DNA from: Tubiluchus corallicola
Lineage: Eukaryota > Priapulida > Priapulimorpha > Priapulimorphida > Tubiluchidae
Assembly (NCBI GenBank): GCA_030141605.1
Contig: JAQGDQ010002463.1
Span: forward strand, 1-27,594
DNA length: 27,594 nt
Direction: 5' to 3'
Both the position numbers and the translations under genes were made by a program. Shown piece by piece: positions 25,987 to 27,594 of this stretch. Position 1 is the first letter of the stretch. The number at the start of each line of letters is the position of its first letter. The notes under the pieces were generated by a model. That model saw only the letters and a program-made list of their open reading frames with translations. It ran no database searches and was not told where the DNA came from.

Positions 25987-26015
<29 letters not shown>
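25860..26015. repeat. (CATA)n tetranucleotide microsatellite at the junction
   Basis: About 155 bp, roughly 39 units of CATA, with a few variants (AAATA near 25877, CATG near 25882, CATAGATA near 25981). Such long simple repeats are uncommon in bacterial chromosomes and common in animal genomes. It lies exactly between the truncated aroQ and the higher-GC segment. Confidence 0.95.
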
Positions 26016-26017
<2 letters not shown>

Positions 26018-26831
26018 GATTGGAATTTAAACTCATGGTTGTAATTGACAGAGTACTATGGAATATCCATATGGCATCTAACAGAAAGACGTTGGAAGAG
26101 TTCGGCACTAACCGCACTGTCAGCCAAGAAACCACTGACGAACCAGTGGAGGTGGAAGAGAATCAGACTCATATTTTGCTGAAAAGGAGAAAAAAGATTT
26201 TGCTTTGGGGAGATCTTCGTGATCATCCCTTTGGTCTTGGACATGAGCCATTAGAAATGTGAATATACAAATAATCGTAGCTTACTGGAAGATGCTGATG
26301 CTGTGGTCTTCAGCACCCACAGACGTCTGCAGCTGCCCCTGGACAGGAGAAAAGAAAATCAATACTGGATATTCCATAGAACTATAGAAAGGCGCATGAG
26401 ATGAAAGGTTTGTCTGTAAACAACTCAAAAAGCGTAACGGAACTGTGTAGATCAACATTTACAAGGCCTTAGAAAAAAGACAGCGAACTTTCAATGGTTG
26501 CAGCCAATACTAAGCAGAAGCTTCTGCACTCAACTTACACGATGAGATACACTATCAATACCAATATGACTCACCTGTTTCCATACAGCAATTTGGAGAC
26601 TGCACCGCTTTTTCGAGAAAGATTTTACTAAAGAAAGCTTCTCTTGCTTCAGCAGTGGGCGTGGGCGCGCGTATCACTTGATCCGGGTACTCGCGAAACA
26701 AGTTTGTAACCTGCAGAGTGTCGGAAAAAGAATACACGGTAAACAGCAAATACCCGGAAAGAAACGTCGTCTTTAATATCATTAAAAACCAACAAATGGC
26801 TTCCAGAAATTTCCAGTGCAACGTGGTGGAA
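26016..26831. other. Higher-GC segment of probable eukaryotic origin
   Basis: From about 26,040 base composition rises (26101-26160 is 55% GC, versus about 30% in a bacterial line such as 24721-24780), and no ribosome-binding-site/ORF pairs are visible. An open frame on the minus strand (26821-26555) encodes a hydrophobic N-terminus and crosses the sequence CAG/GTGAGT at 26577-26569, a textbook splice donor on that strand. The plus-strand frame 26020-26262 (80 codons) has no recognisable domain. I cannot name a gene or a host species. Confidence 0.6.
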
Positions 26832-27382
26832 AGAGACTAACTATTGAGTAGAATGAGAATAAAAATTGGAAATTTCAAACAAACTCTGCACTTCGGTAAC
26901 AGAGATTAACTAATGCGTAGAATGAGAATAACCATTGGTAATTTCAAACAAACTCTGCACTTTGGTAACAGAGATTAACTATTGCGTAGAATGAGAATAA
27001 CCATTGGTAATTTCAAACAAACTCTGCACTTTGGTAACAGAGATTAACTATTGCGTAGAATGAGAATAACCATTGGTAATTTCAAACAAACTCTGCACTT
27101 TGGTAACAGAGATTACCTATTGCGTAGAAAGAGAATAACCAATGGTAATTTCAAACAAACTCTGCACTTTGGTAACAGAGATTAACTATTGCGTAGAATG
27201 AGAATAACCATTGGTAATTTCAAACAAACTCTGCACTTTGGTAACAGAGATTAACTATTGCGTAGAATGAGAATAACCATTGGTAATTTCAAACAAACTC
27301 TGCACTTTGGTAACAGAGATTAACTATTGCGTAGAATGAGAATAACCATTGGTAATTTCAAGAAACTCTGCACTTCGGTAAC
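26832..27382. repeat. 69-bp tandem repeat, eight copies (minisatellite)
   Basis: Head-to-tail units begin at 26832, 26901, 26970, 27039, 27108, 27177, 27246 and 27315, exactly 69 bp apart. Each starts AGAGATTAACTATTGCGTAG and contains TTTCAAACAAACTCTGCAC. The inner six are nearly identical (single substitutions, for example ATTACC in the fifth). The first copy has several changes and the last loses one base and ends in CACCGCC. Divergent ends with homogenised inner copies are typical of satellite or minisatellite turnover. Confidence 0.95.
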
Positions 27383-27594
27383 ACCGCCACCTATATTTTT
27401 CTTGTAAAGGACGGATTCGTCGGAAGGTGGCAGACTGCCGCCCGAGCTCAGCACTAAGCGCAGTTACCCAGGTCTGTTTATTTCACTGCTATGGCCATCA
27501 AAAACATTGCAGAAAAGTTTAACAGCCATGGGATTGGGGTTGCTTCGACAAGTAATGCTAACCAGCCAATCAGCATCTGATACTAGGTGTAATA
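27383..27594. other. Unassigned eukaryotic-like flank with a CCAAT motif
   Basis: About 210 bp of mixed composition without a credible bacterial gene. AGCCAATCAG at 27564-27573 matches the NF-Y/CCAAT-box consensus, which by itself is weak evidence. The window ends inside this segment. Confidence 0.4.

Noticed and set aside
25482-26135. 217-codon minus-strand frame fusing AroQ to a long Met-Tyr-Val-Cys repeat
   Set aside because: The repeat part is only the translation of (ATGT)n, which is open because the 4-bp unit has no stop in this frame. No ribosome binding site or family N-terminus precedes it, so the AroQ fragment is annotated alone.
26020-26262. 80-codon plus-strand frame in the right flank as a bacterial gene
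   Set aside because: No ribosome binding site, no recognisable domain, and base composition unlike the bacterial part.
26832-27382. CRISPR array
   Set aside because: The 69-bp units are directly adjacent, with no unique spacers and no cas genes nearby.

Overview
The first ~25.86 kb is an AT-rich (mostly 25-30% GC by eye), gene-dense bacterial segment. The remaining ~1.7 kb looks eukaryotic. The bacterial genes fit a diderm, low-GC anaerobe, most plausibly Fusobacteriota: two beta-barrel outer-membrane proteins, a lipoprotein, a Lol-type ABC/LolA-like cluster, an NfnAB-type ferredoxin-linked oxidoreductase, FabV, and strong AGGAGG ribosome binding sites. The phylum is an inference; no rRNA or other marker is present. 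If the host-like DNA is real company, an animal-associated (perhaps marine) fusobacterium is a reasonable guess.

Layout. 1-3240, minus strand: amino-acid ABC transporter ATPase (frameshifted) and permease, then engB preceded by a lipoprotein gene. 3375-4954: a plus-strand FAD-dependent oxidoreductase (frameshifted), convergent with a nitroreductase. 5827-6234: a C_GCAxxG_C_C-type cysteine protein, followed by a ~700-bp non-coding stretch with hairpins and promoters. 6943-11777: a five-gene operon (DUF1302-like barrel, ABC ATPase, two FtsX/MacB-type permeases, LolA-like periplasmic protein) closed by a strong terminator; this is the most coherent candidate system in the window. 11989-17106: a BpsA-like aminopropyltransferase with a C-terminal zinc ribbon, galU, a NapH-like polyferredoxin and nfnAB. 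17354-22640: dprA, argS (frameshifted), fabV, a small secreted protein related to the lipoprotein at 2629, and a small outer-membrane barrel. 23160-23830: a decayed IS3-family transposase gene. 23974-25859, minus strand: LysM/M23 peptidase, a small membrane protein, an FtsB/DivIC-like protein and the C-terminal part of aroQ.

At about 25,860 aroQ breaks off inside its N-terminal region and runs straight into a ~155-bp (CATA)n microsatellite. Beyond it GC rises (one 60-base line reads 55% against ~30% before), bacterial gene structure disappears, and an eight-copy 69-bp minisatellite follows. This is either an assembly chimera between a symbiont/contaminant and its host, or a bacterial insert in a eukaryotic genome. 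Three otherwise well-conserved genes (glnQ-like, FAD oxidoreductase, argS) each carry one reading-frame break of 1-2 bases, which fits uncorrected long-read errors or early decay.

I see no CRISPR array, tRNA, rRNA or complete mobile element.
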